A DNA stretch of 64,000 bases from Acidimicrobiales bacterium. Lineage in GTDB: Bacteria > Actinomycetota > Acidimicrobiia > Acidimicrobiales > DATDAH01. The stretch is from NCBI GenBank assembly GCA_016794585.1, contig JAEUJM010000014.1, positions 30,160-94,159 of the forward strand, in the 5' to 3' direction. Both the position numbers and the translations under genes were made by a program. This document shows positions 50,891 through 58,809 of the stretch, piece after piece; the first letter of the stretch is position 1, and every line of letters begins with the position of its first letter. A model generated the notes under the pieces. The model was not told the origin of the DNA. It worked only from the letters and a program-made list of their open reading frames with translations, and did no database searches.

Positions 50891-51093
50891 GGTCTGCGCC
50901 TCTCAGGCGTCCGCCGGGCGGAGCGCCCGACCGTCTCGGACGTCGGACGGCCGGGGGGACCCGGGCGCGCCAGAACCGTCTGACCACCCCCGCTGCAACC
51001 GCGGTGCTTCCGTCTCCTCGAACACGGCCTCCCCCTTCGCTTCGGGGAGCCTAGATCGCTGGTTCTGAGGCCGAGGACGGGCGCGGCCCGACG

Positions 51094-52425
51094 CTAGGCG
51101 CCCGCCGCCGCAGTGAGCTCACGGAAGCGCTGGTAGCGCCGCTCCATCGGTCCCGCCCACGTCGGATCGGGCTCGACCCGCCGACCGGTCCGCGCCCAGC
51201 GACCGGCATCGGCGGCCGACCGTTCGAGCCCCGCCGTCACCCGGGCGAGATAGGCGGCGCCCAGGGCGCCGCCCTCGGGGACGGCGACGACGTCGACGGG
51301 CAGCCCGGTGGCATCGGCCAGGCACTGCACCCACTCGATCGAATGGGTGCCCCCGCCGGTGGCCACGATGCGGCGGGCATCGACCTCGCCGAGGTCGAGG
51401 TGGTGGCGCACCACGAAGCCGGCGGCCTCGTAGGCCGCGCGGCGGGCGGCCGCGGCGCCGTGGGTGAGGTCCAGGTCGTGCAGCACCGCCCGCCGATCCG
51501 GGTCGTGCAGCGGCGTGCGCTCGCCCCGCACGTACGGCAGCCAGACGGGGACGTGGTGCGGGTCGACGGTGTCGGTCGCCCGCCCGAGGAGGCCCGTCGC
51601 CCAGTTGAGGAAGAGCCCGCCGGCGTTGCTGGGCCCGCCGAGGAGGACCTTCCCCGGTGCGGTGTGGGGGATGGTCCAGAGGCCCGGCACCTCACGCCAC
51701 TCGTCGATCACCGCCCACGTGATGAGGGTGGTGCCGAGGATGACCAGGACGTCGCCGGCATCGTCGGCGCCCGCGACGAGTTGCTCGCCGAACGCGTCGA
51801 TGGTGCCGCCGCCGACCAGCACGTCGGTGCCCGTGACCGTGCCGACCGGTTGGCTGCCCGGCACCACCCGGGGGAGCTGGTCGAGGCGAACGCCGGCGGC
51901 GCCGGCCACGTCCGCGTCCCACTGGACCCCGGTGAACAGCGGCAGGGCGGTCATGGCCGTCACCGTGTCGATGGCCCCCTCCCCCGACAGCGCGTGGTTC
52001 GCCACACCCTGGGCCGGCCAGAAGCCGGCGGCGGCGGGCGCTTCGGCCGCCAGCCAGCGCAGGAACTCGACGAGCTCACCGCTCGACGCCGGGTCGGCCC
52101 CGCCGTCGGTGCGTCCGCGCTCGTCGCCGTAGAGCAGACCGGGGGTCAGGGCCCGGCCCTTGGCGTCGACCGCCCCGAGCGACGGGACCATGGCGGCGAC
52201 GTTCACACCCCGCACGTCGAGGTCCCGGCTGACCTCCCGGAAGGCTCGGCGGACGTTGCGCCGCCACGCGCGGTCGATGTCGTGCTCGAAACGCCCGGGG
52301 GCCGGGATCCCGATCGGATGACGCACCCGCGCCCGGGCGACGACGTTGCCCTCGCCGTCGGCGGCGACGGCCTTGACCGACGTCGTGCCGATGTCGACGC
52401 CGACCGTCACCTCGGGGGTGGGCAC
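51094..52425 (-). CDS. FGGY-family carbohydrate kinase
   Basis: A 443-residue sugar kinase from the GTG at 52423-52425. The ASKHA fold shows as V-G-V-D-I-G-T-T-S-V-K-A-V near residue 8, G-T-T-L-I-T-W near 232 and the second phosphate loop A-T-G-G-G-T-H-S-I-E-W-V-Q near 360, then G-G-A-L-G-A-A-Y-L-A. It phosphorylates a pentulose, polyol or related sugar; xylulokinase-like members are closest in appearance. It lies 20 bases downstream of the small secreted protein gene, with no transporter beside it. The 203-base gap 50891-51093 at its 3' end has a CTCCCC/GGGGAG hairpin and no gene. Confidence 0.85.
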   Translation of the reverse strand: MPTPEVTVGVDIGTTSVKAVAADGEGNVVARARVRHPIGIPAPGRFEHDIDRAWRRNVRRAFREVSRDLDVRGVNVAAMVPSLGAVDAKGRALTPGLLYGDERGRTDGGADPASSGELVEFLRWLAAEAPAAAGFWPAQGVANHALSGEGAIDTVTAMTALPLFTGVQWDADVAGAAGVRLDQLPRVVPGSQPVGTVTGTDVLVGGGTIDAFGEQLVAGADDAGDVLVILGTTLITWAVIDEWREVPGLWTIPHTAPGKVLLGGPSNAGGLFLNWATGLLGRATDTVDPHHVPVWLPYVRGERTPLHDPDRRAVLHDLDLTHGAAAARRAAYEAAGFVVRHHLDLGEVDARRIVATGGGTHSIEWVQCLADATGLPVDVVAVPEGGALGAAYLARVTAGLERSAADAGRWARTGRRVEPDPTWAGPMERRYQRFRELTAAAGA

Positions 52426-52445
52426 GCGGGCCGGGCCGCCTTCGC

Positions 52446-52928
52446 TCAGCCCGTGAAGGCGGGAGCGGCGGCCTGCGGCTGGGCGGGAGCCGCAGGCGGG
52501 GCGGACGGCGGCGGCTCGGTGGGCGGCTCGGCGGCAGCCGTGACCGAGAGGGTCTGCGGCTGGTAGGCCACGTCGTTCAGCTGGCACGTGGCGAGCACGT
52601 TGTACTCGCCGGCCTCGGGGACCTGGACGACCACCTGCCAGTTGCCGGCGGAGTCCGCGGACGCCGCGGTCAGGATCTCGTTCGGGCCCTGGAACTGGTC
52701 GAGCAGCACGACGACATCGCCGCCCTCGGGCGAACCGACCTCCCGCGTCGTCGTGGACGGCTGGCAGATCGATGCCGCATCGGGGGTGTTGGTGATGGTG
52801 ACGTCCGCTCCCGCTTCCACGGGGTTGGGCGTCATCACGATCGTGGCGCCGGCCTGGGCCGACGACGGCGCGACGCCGATCGCCAGACCGGCCGTCATCA
52901 CAACGAGCAACACGACGATTCGACGCAC
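52446..52928 (-). CDS. Small secreted Ig-like protein ending in P-A-F-T-G
   Basis: A 160-residue protein with a signal peptide (M-R-R-I-V-V-L-L-V-V-M-T-A-G-L-A-I-G-V-A, cleavage probably after S-S-A-Q-A). The mature part is a beta-sandwich-like domain with I-V-M-T-P-N-P-V-E-A-G-A-D-V-T-I-T and two Cys (in S-I-C-Q-P and A-T-C-Q-L) that could form a disulfide. A Pro/Ala-rich stalk of about 30 residues leads to the last residues A-P-A-F-T-G and then the stop. The secreted neocarzinostatin-like protein at 58810 ends with the same five residues. No membrane helix follows the motif, unlike a normal sortase signal. Confidence 0.8.
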   Translation of the reverse strand: MRRIVVLLVVMTAGLAIGVAPSSAQAGATIVMTPNPVEAGADVTITNTPDAASICQPSTTTREVGSPEGGDVVVLLDQFQGPNEILTAASADSAGNWQVVVQVPEAGEYNVLATCQLNDVAYQPQTLSVTAAAEPPTEPPPSAPPAAPAQPQAAAPAFTG

Positions 52929-53018
52929 CTCGGGCCTCCTCGGGAAGGGTGGGGCGGGCGGAACGTAGCACGGGCGCCGGGCACCACCGGTGGAAGCTCC
53001 CCTCGCAGGGGATGCCGG

Positions 53019-53939
53019 CTACTTGACCGCCACGGGGTTCACGGGTGACCCCACCGCCCGCACGAAGGGCAACGGGGAGGCCTCCAGGAGGAAGTCGTAC
53101 TGGCCGTCGTCGGCGCAGTCGGCGGCGAGGTCGTCGAGCACCCAGTTCTGGCCCTGGGTCATGCCCATCTCCACCAGGTGGAGCAGGTGGACGGGCAGGG
53201 TCATGCCGCCATCGAAGGGGTAGACCTCGAAGGCGAGGCTGTCGGTGGCGACCGCGGCGACGTCGTGCTCGCGGAACCAGAGCGCCGTGGCCATCGTGAG
53301 GCCGGCACCGCCGAGGGTGTAGGCCCACTTGTCGGGCAACAGCCCGTACTGGCCGGTGCGTACCAGCACCACGTCGCCGGGCTGGATCGTCACCCGGGCG
53401 AGCTCCTCGGCGGCGTCGAGGTCGGCGGCGGTGATGGGGTACCCCGCCTCGAGGACGTCGACGCCCTTGACCCGGGCCACGTCGAGCAGCACGCCCCGAC
53501 TGGTGAGCGTGGTGATGCGGTGGATGCCGCAGCGACTGGCGCCGGCCTCGTCGATGGAGTCCGCCGGGTAGCCGTTGTAGATGTGGCCCCCGTAGCTGAC
53601 GTGGCACAGGCCGTCCCAGTGGGTGGCGGCCTGGAGCGAGAGGTCCACGGCGTCGTCGCTGGTGAAGGCCTCGGGGTCCTCGGCGTCGAGGGCCCCGTTG
53701 ATCATCGTCATGCGGTGCACGGGGTTGTTGCGGTCGGGGATGACCCCCACCTGGATGCCCTCGTCCTCGTCCAGGGGCAGCGCGAGGGAGAACGCCCGAC
53801 CGGAGCGCACCGACGCGGCGGCACGCCGGCGCACCTCGGGCGTGACGAGGTTCAGGGTGCCGATCTCGTCCTCGTCACCCCAGCGGCCCCAGTTGCGGAC
53901 CCGACCGGCCAGCTCGTGGAACTCGTCGGTCAGGCCCAC
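53019..53939 (-). CDS. Cyclase-family (kynurenine formamidase-like) metal-dependent hydrolase
   Basis: A 306-residue protein. The metal-binding motif A-T-H-W-D-G-L-C-H-V-S-Y-G-G-H near residue 105 is the H-x-D-x-x-x-H core of the family, which includes formamidases and isatin hydrolase. L-R-x-W-G-x-W-G-D-E-D-E-I-G-T-L-N near residue 20 is typical of a branch common in Actinobacteria. GTG start at 53939. It follows the SDR gene by 30 bases on the same strand, so both may act on one aromatic or cyclic substrate. The substrate is not identified. Confidence 0.85.
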   Translation of the reverse strand: MGLTDEFHELAGRVRNWGRWGDEDEIGTLNLVTPEVRRRAAASVRSGRAFSLALPLDEDEGIQVGVIPDRNNPVHRMTMINGALDAEDPEAFTSDDAVDLSLQAATHWDGLCHVSYGGHIYNGYPADSIDEAGASRCGIHRITTLTSRGVLLDVARVKGVDVLEAGYPITAADLDAAEELARVTIQPGDVVLVRTGQYGLLPDKWAYTLGGAGLTMATALWFREHDVAAVATDSLAFEVYPFDGGMTLPVHLLHLVEMGMTQGQNWVLDDLAADCADDGQYDFLLEASPLPFVRAVGSPVNPVAVK

Positions 53940-53969
53940 GTCGATTCCCCCCGGCTCCTCGCCCCGACC

Positions 53970-54872
53970 TCAGGAGGCGTTCGGCTTCTCACCCGAGGCG
54001 GCGGCGGCCCGACGCTCCTCGATCATTGCGATCAGCGGCATCGGCTCGATGCCCACCTCGTCGAAGCGGGCCTCGATCTCCTCGAGGGTCCACCGGCCGT
54101 CCTTCTTCATCTCCCGCACCTCATGGGGCTGGTCCCAGACGGCGATGGTGCCGCCGTTGGCGGTGTAGATCTGGCCGGTGACCTCCTGGGCCTTGTCCGA
54201 GAGCAGGTAGGCCACCATCGGAGCGACGTCCTCGGGGCCTCCCATCTCGAGCTCCATGGGCACGTTCTCGGACATGCGGGTGCGGGCCACCGGGGCGATG
54301 GCGTTGGCGGTGACGCCGTAGCGGTGCATGCCGGCGGCCACGCTGCGTACGAGCGAGACGATGCCGCCCTTGGCCGACGCGTAGTTGGCCTGGGCGATGC
54401 TGCCGGCGAAGGCCCCCGAGGTGAAGGCGACGAAGCGGCCCGACGACTGCGCCTTGAAGTGGGGGGCGGCGGCCCGGAACACGGTGAAGGTGCCCTTGAG
54501 GTGGGTCTCCACGACCGCGTCCCACTCGTCTTCGGACATGTTGAAGAACATGCGCTCGCGGAGGTTCCCGGCCACGGTGACGACGCCGTCGATCTTGCCG
54601 AACGAGTCGATGGCGGTCTGGACGATGCGCTCGCCGCCTTCCATGGTGGTGACGGTGTCGGCCACGGCCACGGCCTCGCCGCCGGCGGCGACGATCTCGG
54701 CCACGACGGCGTCGGCGACCTCGCTGCTGGGGTCCTCACCCGACATGGAGACGCCGTAGTCGGCCACGACCACCTTGGCCCCCTCGGCGGCGGCCAGCAA
54801 CGCCACCGCTCGCCCGATCCCCCGGCCGGCGCCGGTGATCGCGATGGACTTTCCTTCGAGGTAGCCAGGCAT
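53970..54872 (-). CDS. Short-chain dehydrogenase/reductase (3-hydroxyacyl-CoA dehydrogenase-like)
   Basis: A 300-residue SDR from the ATG at 54870-54872. The cofactor motif T-G-A-G-R-G-I-G lies at residues 13-20, followed by the catalytic Ser in F-T-S-G-A-F near 150 and Tyr/Lys in Y-A-S-A-K near 164. The insertion A-D-Y-G-V-S-M-S-G-E-D after the second strand is like the dehydrogenase half of peroxisomal multifunctional enzyme 2, and the extra C-terminal 50 residues fit. Oxidation of a 3-hydroxyacyl-CoA or hydroxysteroid is likely. AGGAG lies upstream, overlapped by a KstR-like palindrome. Confidence 0.88.
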   Translation of the reverse strand: MPGYLEGKSIAITGAGRGIGRAVALLAAAEGAKVVVADYGVSMSGEDPSSEVADAVVAEIVAAGGEAVAVADTVTTMEGGERIVQTAIDSFGKIDGVVTVAGNLRERMFFNMSEDEWDAVVETHLKGTFTVFRAAAPHFKAQSSGRFVAFTSGAFAGSIAQANYASAKGGIVSLVRSVAAGMHRYGVTANAIAPVARTRMSENVPMELEMGGPEDVAPMVAYLLSDKAQEVTGQIYTANGGTIAVWDQPHEVREMKKDGRWTLEEIEARFDEVGIEPMPLIAMIEERRAAAASGEKPNAS

Positions 54873-54886
54873 GTGTCGGGATCTCC

Positions 54887-54900
54887 TAGAACGTGTTCTC
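54887..54900. promoter_or_regulatory. Putative KstR-type operator upstream of the SDR gene
   Basis: TAGAACGTGTTCTC fits the KstR consensus TnnAACnnGTTnnA at seven of eight fixed positions; AGAAC and GTTCT are exact complements. It lies 14 bases upstream of the SDR ATG, so it would sit over the transcript start or 5' leader. Confidence 0.5.
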
Positions 54901-55009
54901 AAACCGGCGGCCATGTTAGGGGGCACCGGTCAAAAGTCGGGAAACCGGGGTAGAGAGGGGTGGGAGGGATCCCCGACGTTTCCGACGACATCCGAAAGGC
55001 CTCCTCGAC

Positions 55010-55624
55010 ATGGCTCAGTACACGCTTCCCGACCTGCCCTACGACTTCGGCGCCCTGGAGCCCCACTACTCCGCCGAGGTGCTCGAACTGCACCACGACA
55101 AGCACCACGCCGCCTACGTGAAGGGCGCCAACGACACCCTCGAGAAGCTGGCCGCGGCCCGCGACTCGGGCGAGTTCGAGTCCATCGTCGGGCTCCAGAA
55201 GACGATGGCGTTCAACCTCTCGGGTCACATCCTGCACTCCATCTTCTGGACCAACCTCAGCCCCGACGGGGGCGACAAGCCCGAGGGCGACCTCGCCGAC
55301 GCCATCGTCGAGAGCTTCGGCTCGTTCGACGGCTTCAAGGGCCAGCTCACCGCGGCCACCACGACGGTGCAGGGGTCGGGTTGGGGCGTCCTCGCCTACG
55401 ACCCCATGGGCGGGCGCCTCTTCGTCGAGCAGGTCTACGACCACCAGGGCAACATCGGCCAGAGCGCGGCGCCCCTGCTCGTGTTCGACGCCTGGGAGCA
55501 CGCGTTCTACCTCCAGTACAAGAACGTGAAGGCGGACTACGTCGACGCCCTCTGGAACATCGTCAGCTGGGAGAACGTGGCCGACCGCTTCGCCCGGGCC
55601 AAGAAGCTCGACATCGGCAGCTGA
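55010..55624 (+). CDS. sodA: Superoxide dismutase (Fe/Mn family)
   Basis: A 204-residue enzyme that dismutes superoxide in the cytoplasm. All four metal ligands are visible: His28 (L-H-H-D-K-H-H), His76 ([12 protein letters not shown]), and Asp and His in [10 protein letters not shown] near residue 165. The N-L-S-G-H-I-L-H sequence differs from the G-G-G-H-x-N-H of typical Mn enzymes, so metal preference is open. It diverges from the SDR gene over 137 bases. No signal peptide. Confidence 0.95.
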   Translation: MAQYTLPDLPYDFGALEPHYSAEVLELHHDKHHAAYVKGANDTLEKLAAARDSGEFESIVGLQKTMAFNLSGHILHSIFWTNLSPDGGDKPEGDLADAIVESFGSFDGFKGQLTAATTTVQGSGWGVLAYDPMGGRLFVEQVYDHQGNIGQSAAPLLVFDAWEHAFYLQYKNVKADYVDALWNIVSWENVADRFARAKKLDIGS

Positions 55625-55637
55625 GGGTGCGAACACG

Positions 55638-55688
55638 CGCCGACGCCGGCAGTTGACCGGGTCCCCCGGCAGTTGACCGGCGTCGGCG
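55638..55688. terminator. Inverted repeat enclosing two 15-bp direct repeats after the sod gene
   Basis: CGCCGACGCCGG (55638-55649) and CCGGCGTCGGCG (55677-55688) are exact complements. Inside, CCGGCAGTTGACCGG occurs twice (55646-55660 and 55666-55680). The stem lies 14 bases after the sod stop and probably ends its transcript; the duplicated inner motif is unexplained. Confidence 0.5.
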
Positions 55689-55753
55689 TTCGGGCGTCAC
55701 CGCGTCCACTCACAGGAATTCTCGGTGGGAGGCGCCCGTGGCACGATGACGGG

Positions 55754-56611
55754 GTGACCGATGCCAGCCCCGACACCACGCCTGACGCCACCCCGGACGA
55801 CGACCTGCTCCACCGGGTCGAGAACGGCGTGGCGTGGATCACCCTGAACCGCCCCGAGGCCGCCAACGCCATCACGCCGAGCCAGCGCAACCGGCTGATC
55901 GAGCTGCTGGCCGACGCCTCGGCGTCGCTGCACGTGCGGGCGGTCGTCCTCACCGCCGCGGGCACGAAGGGCTTCTGCACCGGCGCCGACCTGCGGGCCG
56001 CCCAGCCCGGGCCCACGGAGCCGCCGCCGGAGGGTGCCCCCGAACGGGCCATCGGTGACGTCACCCGCATGATCGCCAACGGCGCCCAGCGCCTGATCGC
56101 CGCGATCATGGACTGCGAGAAGCCCGTCATCGCCGCGGTCAACGGCACGGCGGCGGGCATCGGCGCCCACATGGCCCTCGCCGCCGACCTCGTGATCGCC
56201 GCCGAGGGCGTGCGCTTCATCGAGGTGTTCGTGCGCCGGGGCATCGCCCCCGACGGCGGCGGCGCCTACCTGCTCCCCCGCATCGTCGGCCTGCACAAGG
56301 CCAAGGAGCTCATCTTCTTCGGAGACGACCTGCCCGCCGACGAGGCGCTGCGGCTCGGCATCGTCAACAAGGTCGTCCCCGCCGACGAGCTCGAGGCCGC
56401 CGCCCGGGAGTGGGCCGAGCGCCTCGCCGCCGGGCCGACCAAGGCCATCGGGCTGTCCAAGTGGCTGCTCAACCGCTCGCTCGACGTCGACCGCACCACC
56501 CACTTCGGCGAGGAGGCCATGGTCCAGGACCTGATCATGACCAGCTTCGACGCCAACGAGGGCGTGAACAGCTTCAAGGAGCGCCGCCCCACCGAGTTCA
56601 AGGGCTGGTAG
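55754..56611 (+). CDS. Enoyl-CoA hydratase/isomerase family protein
   Basis: A 285-residue crotonase-fold enzyme from the GTG at 55754; an upstream in-frame start would add sequence running into the inverted repeat. Oxyanion-hole segments are K-G-F-C-T-G-A-D-L-R near residue 75 and V-N-G-T-A-A-G-I-G-A-H near 130; F-V-R-R-G-I-A-P-D-G-G-G-A-Y near 160 carries an Asp where one catalytic Glu usually sits, which suggests isomerase or another crotonase reaction rather than plain hydration. The N-terminal 20 residues are an acidic D/T/P leader. Stand-alone gene, 99 bases before the enolase-superfamily gene. Confidence 0.87.
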   Translation: MTDASPDTTPDATPDDDLLHRVENGVAWITLNRPEAANAITPSQRNRLIELLADASASLHVRAVVLTAAGTKGFCTGADLRAAQPGPTEPPPEGAPERAIGDVTRMIANGAQRLIAAIMDCEKPVIAAVNGTAAGIGAHMALAADLVIAAEGVRFIEVFVRRGIAPDGGGAYLLPRIVGLHKAKELIFFGDDLPADEALRLGIVNKVVPADELEAAAREWAERLAAGPTKAIGLSKWLLNRSLDVDRTTHFGEEAMVQDLIMTSFDANEGVNSFKERRPTEFKGW

Positions 56612-56710
56612 GCCTGCCCGTGGCTCTTCGGCTGGCGCCTCACCGCGATCATCGAGGCCTCCTCGTCCCTCGTCGGCCGCGCCCGACGCTCGCTGGGGAC
56701 GCCTGATCCG

Positions 56711-57823
56711 GTGCGGCTGGAGGCGGTGGAGCTGCGGGTGGTCGAGCTGCCGCTCGTCTCGCCGTTCCGGACGTCGTTCGGCACCGAGCTGGTCAAGGAG
56801 TGCGTCGTGCTGCGGGCGGTCACCGACGCCGGCGAGGGCTGGGGCGAGTGCGTCGCCATGACCGACCCCTTCTACTCCTCGGAGTTCCTGACCGGCGCCG
56901 CCGAGGTGCTGCGGCGCTGGCTGGTGCCGGCGCTGTTCACGGCGGGCGACGAGGTGACGGCTGACGCGGTGCGGCCCCTCACCGAGCACGTGAAGGACCA
57001 CCGCATGGCCAAGGCGGCGCTGGAGATGGCCGTCCTCGATGCCGAGCTGCGGGCCGCCGGCGTGTCGCTCGCCACCCACCTCGGCGCCACCGAGTCGTGG
57101 GTCCCCTCGGGCGTGTCGGTGGGCATCCAACCGTCGATCGCCGAGCTGGTCGACGTGGTCGACGGCTACCTGGCCGACGGCTACCGGCGCATCAAGCTGA
57201 AGATCGAGCCGGGCTTCGACGTGGACGCCGTCCGGGCCGTCCGCGACCACATCGGTCCCGACGTGCCGCTGCAGGTCGACGCCAACACCGCCTACACGGT
57301 GGCCGACGCCGAGCACCTCGCCGGCCTCGACGAGCTCGATCTGCTGCTGATCGAGCAGCCCCTCGCCGAGGACGACGTGGCCGGCCACGTGGAGCTGGCC
57401 ATGCGCCTGCGCACGCCGGTGTGCCTCGACGAGAGCATCCTCTCGGCTGCCGGCGCGGTCGACGCCATCGACCGCGGCGCCTGCTCGGTGGTCAACATCA
57501 AGGCCGGGCGGGTCGGCGGCTACCTCGAGGCGGTGCGGGTGCACGACGCCTGCCGGGAGCGGGGGGTGCCCGTCTGGTGCGGCGGCATGGTCGAGACCGG
57601 TCTCGGTCGGGCGGCCAACGCCGCGCTGGCGGCGCTGCCCGGCTTCACCCTCCCGGGCGACACCTCCGGCTCCGACCGGTTCTTCACCACCGACCTCACC
57701 GAGCCCCTGGTCCTCCGCGACGGCGGCCTCGACGTCCCCACCGCCCCCGGCCTCGGCGTCACCCCGATCCCCGAGCTCCTCGAGCGCTTCACCACCCACG
57801 CCGAGTGGCTCCGCCCCTCGTGA
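56711..57823 (+). CDS. Enolase-superfamily o-succinylbenzoate synthase / N-succinylamino acid racemase
   Basis: A 370-residue protein of the muconate-lactonising subgroup. The two acid-base lysines are in I-K-L-K-I-E-P near residue 162 and N-I-K-A-G-R near 264. Metal ligands are Asp in Q-V-D-A-N near 190, Glu in I-E-Q-P near 217 and Asp in C-L-D-E-S near 241. The S-G-V-S-V-G-I-Q segment is typical of the MenC2/NSAR group, whose members make o-succinylbenzoate for menaquinone or racemise N-succinyl amino acids. No other menaquinone gene is near. The downstream GNAT gene is of the type that accompanies racemase enzymes, which favours the second role. Confidence 0.88.
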   Translation: MRLEAVELRVVELPLVSPFRTSFGTELVKECVVLRAVTDAGEGWGECVAMTDPFYSSEFLTGAAEVLRRWLVPALFTAGDEVTADAVRPLTEHVKDHRMAKAALEMAVLDAELRAAGVSLATHLGATESWVPSGVSVGIQPSIAELVDVVDGYLADGYRRIKLKIEPGFDVDAVRAVRDHIGPDVPLQVDANTAYTVADAEHLAGLDELDLLLIEQPLAEDDVAGHVELAMRLRTPVCLDESILSAAGAVDAIDRGACSVVNIKAGRVGGYLEAVRVHDACRERGVPVWCGGMVETGLGRAANAALAALPGFTLPGDTSGSDRFFTTDLTEPLVLRDGGLDVPTAPGLGVTPIPELLERFTTHAEWLRPS

Positions 57824-57851
57824 CCCCCCCGCTGCGGACACCCACCGCCAC

Positions 57852-57876
57852 TGCAACGGTGTCAGACACCGTTGCA
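57852..57876. promoter_or_regulatory. 25-bp perfect palindrome between the racemase-like and GNAT genes
   Basis: TGCAACGGTGTC and GACACCGTTGCA (57852-57863 and 57865-57876) are exact complements around one A. It starts 28 bases after the racemase-like stop and ends 22 bases before the GNAT start at 57899. It could be an operator or a terminator that separates the two genes. Confidence 0.5.
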
Positions 57877-57898
57877 CTTGCCCACCCGAGCCCGCCTC

Positions 57899-58723
57899 GT
57901 GACTGACCTCACCGGGGCGAGCGAGATGCTGGTCCGGGGGTTGGAGAGCGCCGAGGAGTGCCATGCGGTCGCGGTCCTCTTCGGCGAGATCTGGGCCACG
58001 CCGAACGGCGCGGAGCCCTTCCCCGGGGAGGTGCTCGTGGCGTTGGCCGACTCGGGCAACTACGTGGTCGGGGCGTACGACGAGGAGCGCGGACTCGTGG
58101 GCGCCGCCGCCGGCTGGCTCGGGCACGACACCGCCGGCACCCGCTTCCTGCACTCGCACGTCGCCGGCGTCCTGCCGGGTCACCAGGGCCGGGGCGTCGG
58201 CTTCGCACTCAAGCAGCACCAGCGGGACTGGGCCCGGGGCGCCGGCCTGGCCGAGGTGCGCTGGACCTTCGACCCGCTCGTCCGCCGCAACGCCTGGTTC
58301 AACCTCACCCGGCTCGGGGCCGTGGGCGTGCGCTACGTCGAGGACTTCTACGGCGTGCTCGACGACGCCATCAACGCCGGCGACCACACCGACCGCCTCG
58401 TCGTGCACTGGTCGGTCGACGACGCACCGGCCACCGACCCCGTCGCGGCGCAGCCGACGGGGGCCTACCCGGTGCTCGACACCGACCGCGACGGCGGGCC
58501 GATCCTGCTCGACACCGACCCGCCCGACGCCGACCTGGCGGTCTGGCTCCCCGAGGACGTCGAGGCCCTGCGCCGCACCGACCTGGACGTCGCCCGCCGC
58601 TGGCGCGCCGCCCAGCGGGCCGTCCTCGTCCCCGCCTTCGACCGCGGCTACCGCGCGGTGGCAGTCAGCCCCGAGGGCTGGCTCCGCCTCTCGCGCTCGA
58701 GCCCCACCAACTCGAGGCAATAG
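57899..58723 (+). CDS. GNAT-family acyltransferase, NSAR-associated type
   Basis: A 274-residue protein from the GTG at 57899; a TTG at 57872 would start inside the palindrome. The acyl-CoA site is in H-S-H-V-A-G-V-L-P-G-H-Q-G-R-G-V-G-F-A-L-K near residues 80-100 (R/Q-x-x-G-x-G/A). E-V-R-W-T-F-D-P-L-V-R-R-N-A-W-F-N-L near 120 is characteristic of COG3375 proteins, which in Geobacillus succinylate D-amino acids for the partner racemase. Beside the enolase-superfamily gene, the same chemistry is likely. The stop codon lies inside the left arm of the hairpin at 58711-58753. Confidence 0.82.
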   Translation: MTDLTGASEMLVRGLESAEECHAVAVLFGEIWATPNGAEPFPGEVLVALADSGNYVVGAYDEERGLVGAAAGWLGHDTAGTRFLHSHVAGVLPGHQGRGVGFALKQHQRDWARGAGLAEVRWTFDPLVRRNAWFNLTRLGAVGVRYVEDFYGVLDDAINAGDHTDRLVVHWSVDDAPATDPVAAQPTGAYPVLDTDRDGGPILLDTDPPDADLAVWLPEDVEALRRTDLDVARRWRAAQRAVLVPAFDRGYRAVAVSPEGWLRLSRSSPTNSRQ

Positions 58724-58753
58724 CCCCCGGAATACGGGGGCTATTGCCTCGAG
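58711..58753. repeat. Perfect 19-bp inverted repeat with ATTC core (hairpin family, copy B)
   Basis: CTCGAGGCAATAGCCCCCG (58711-58729) and its exact complement (58735-58753) enclose GAATA; on the minus strand the centre reads CGTATTCCG. The left arm contains the GNAT stop codon. Related hairpins lie at 3940-3978 and 60109-60151. It may serve as a terminator in both directions. Confidence 0.7.
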
Positions 58754-58809
58754 AACGGCGTGCGGCCGGACGCGCCATATAGGGTTCGGGCGGGCCGACG
58801 GGGGTTGCG

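Noticed and set aside
50971..51067. CAGAACC and GGTTCTG as an inverted pair upstream of the fused acyl-CoA dehydrogenase
   Set aside because: Seven-base arms about 90 bases apart are expected by chance in a sequence of this length, and they do not fit the KstR pattern.
56711..57823. Assignment as a plain menaquinone-pathway menC gene
   Set aside because: Not excluded, but no other menaquinone gene is present and the neighbouring GNAT protein fits the racemase pathway better, so no gene symbol was given.
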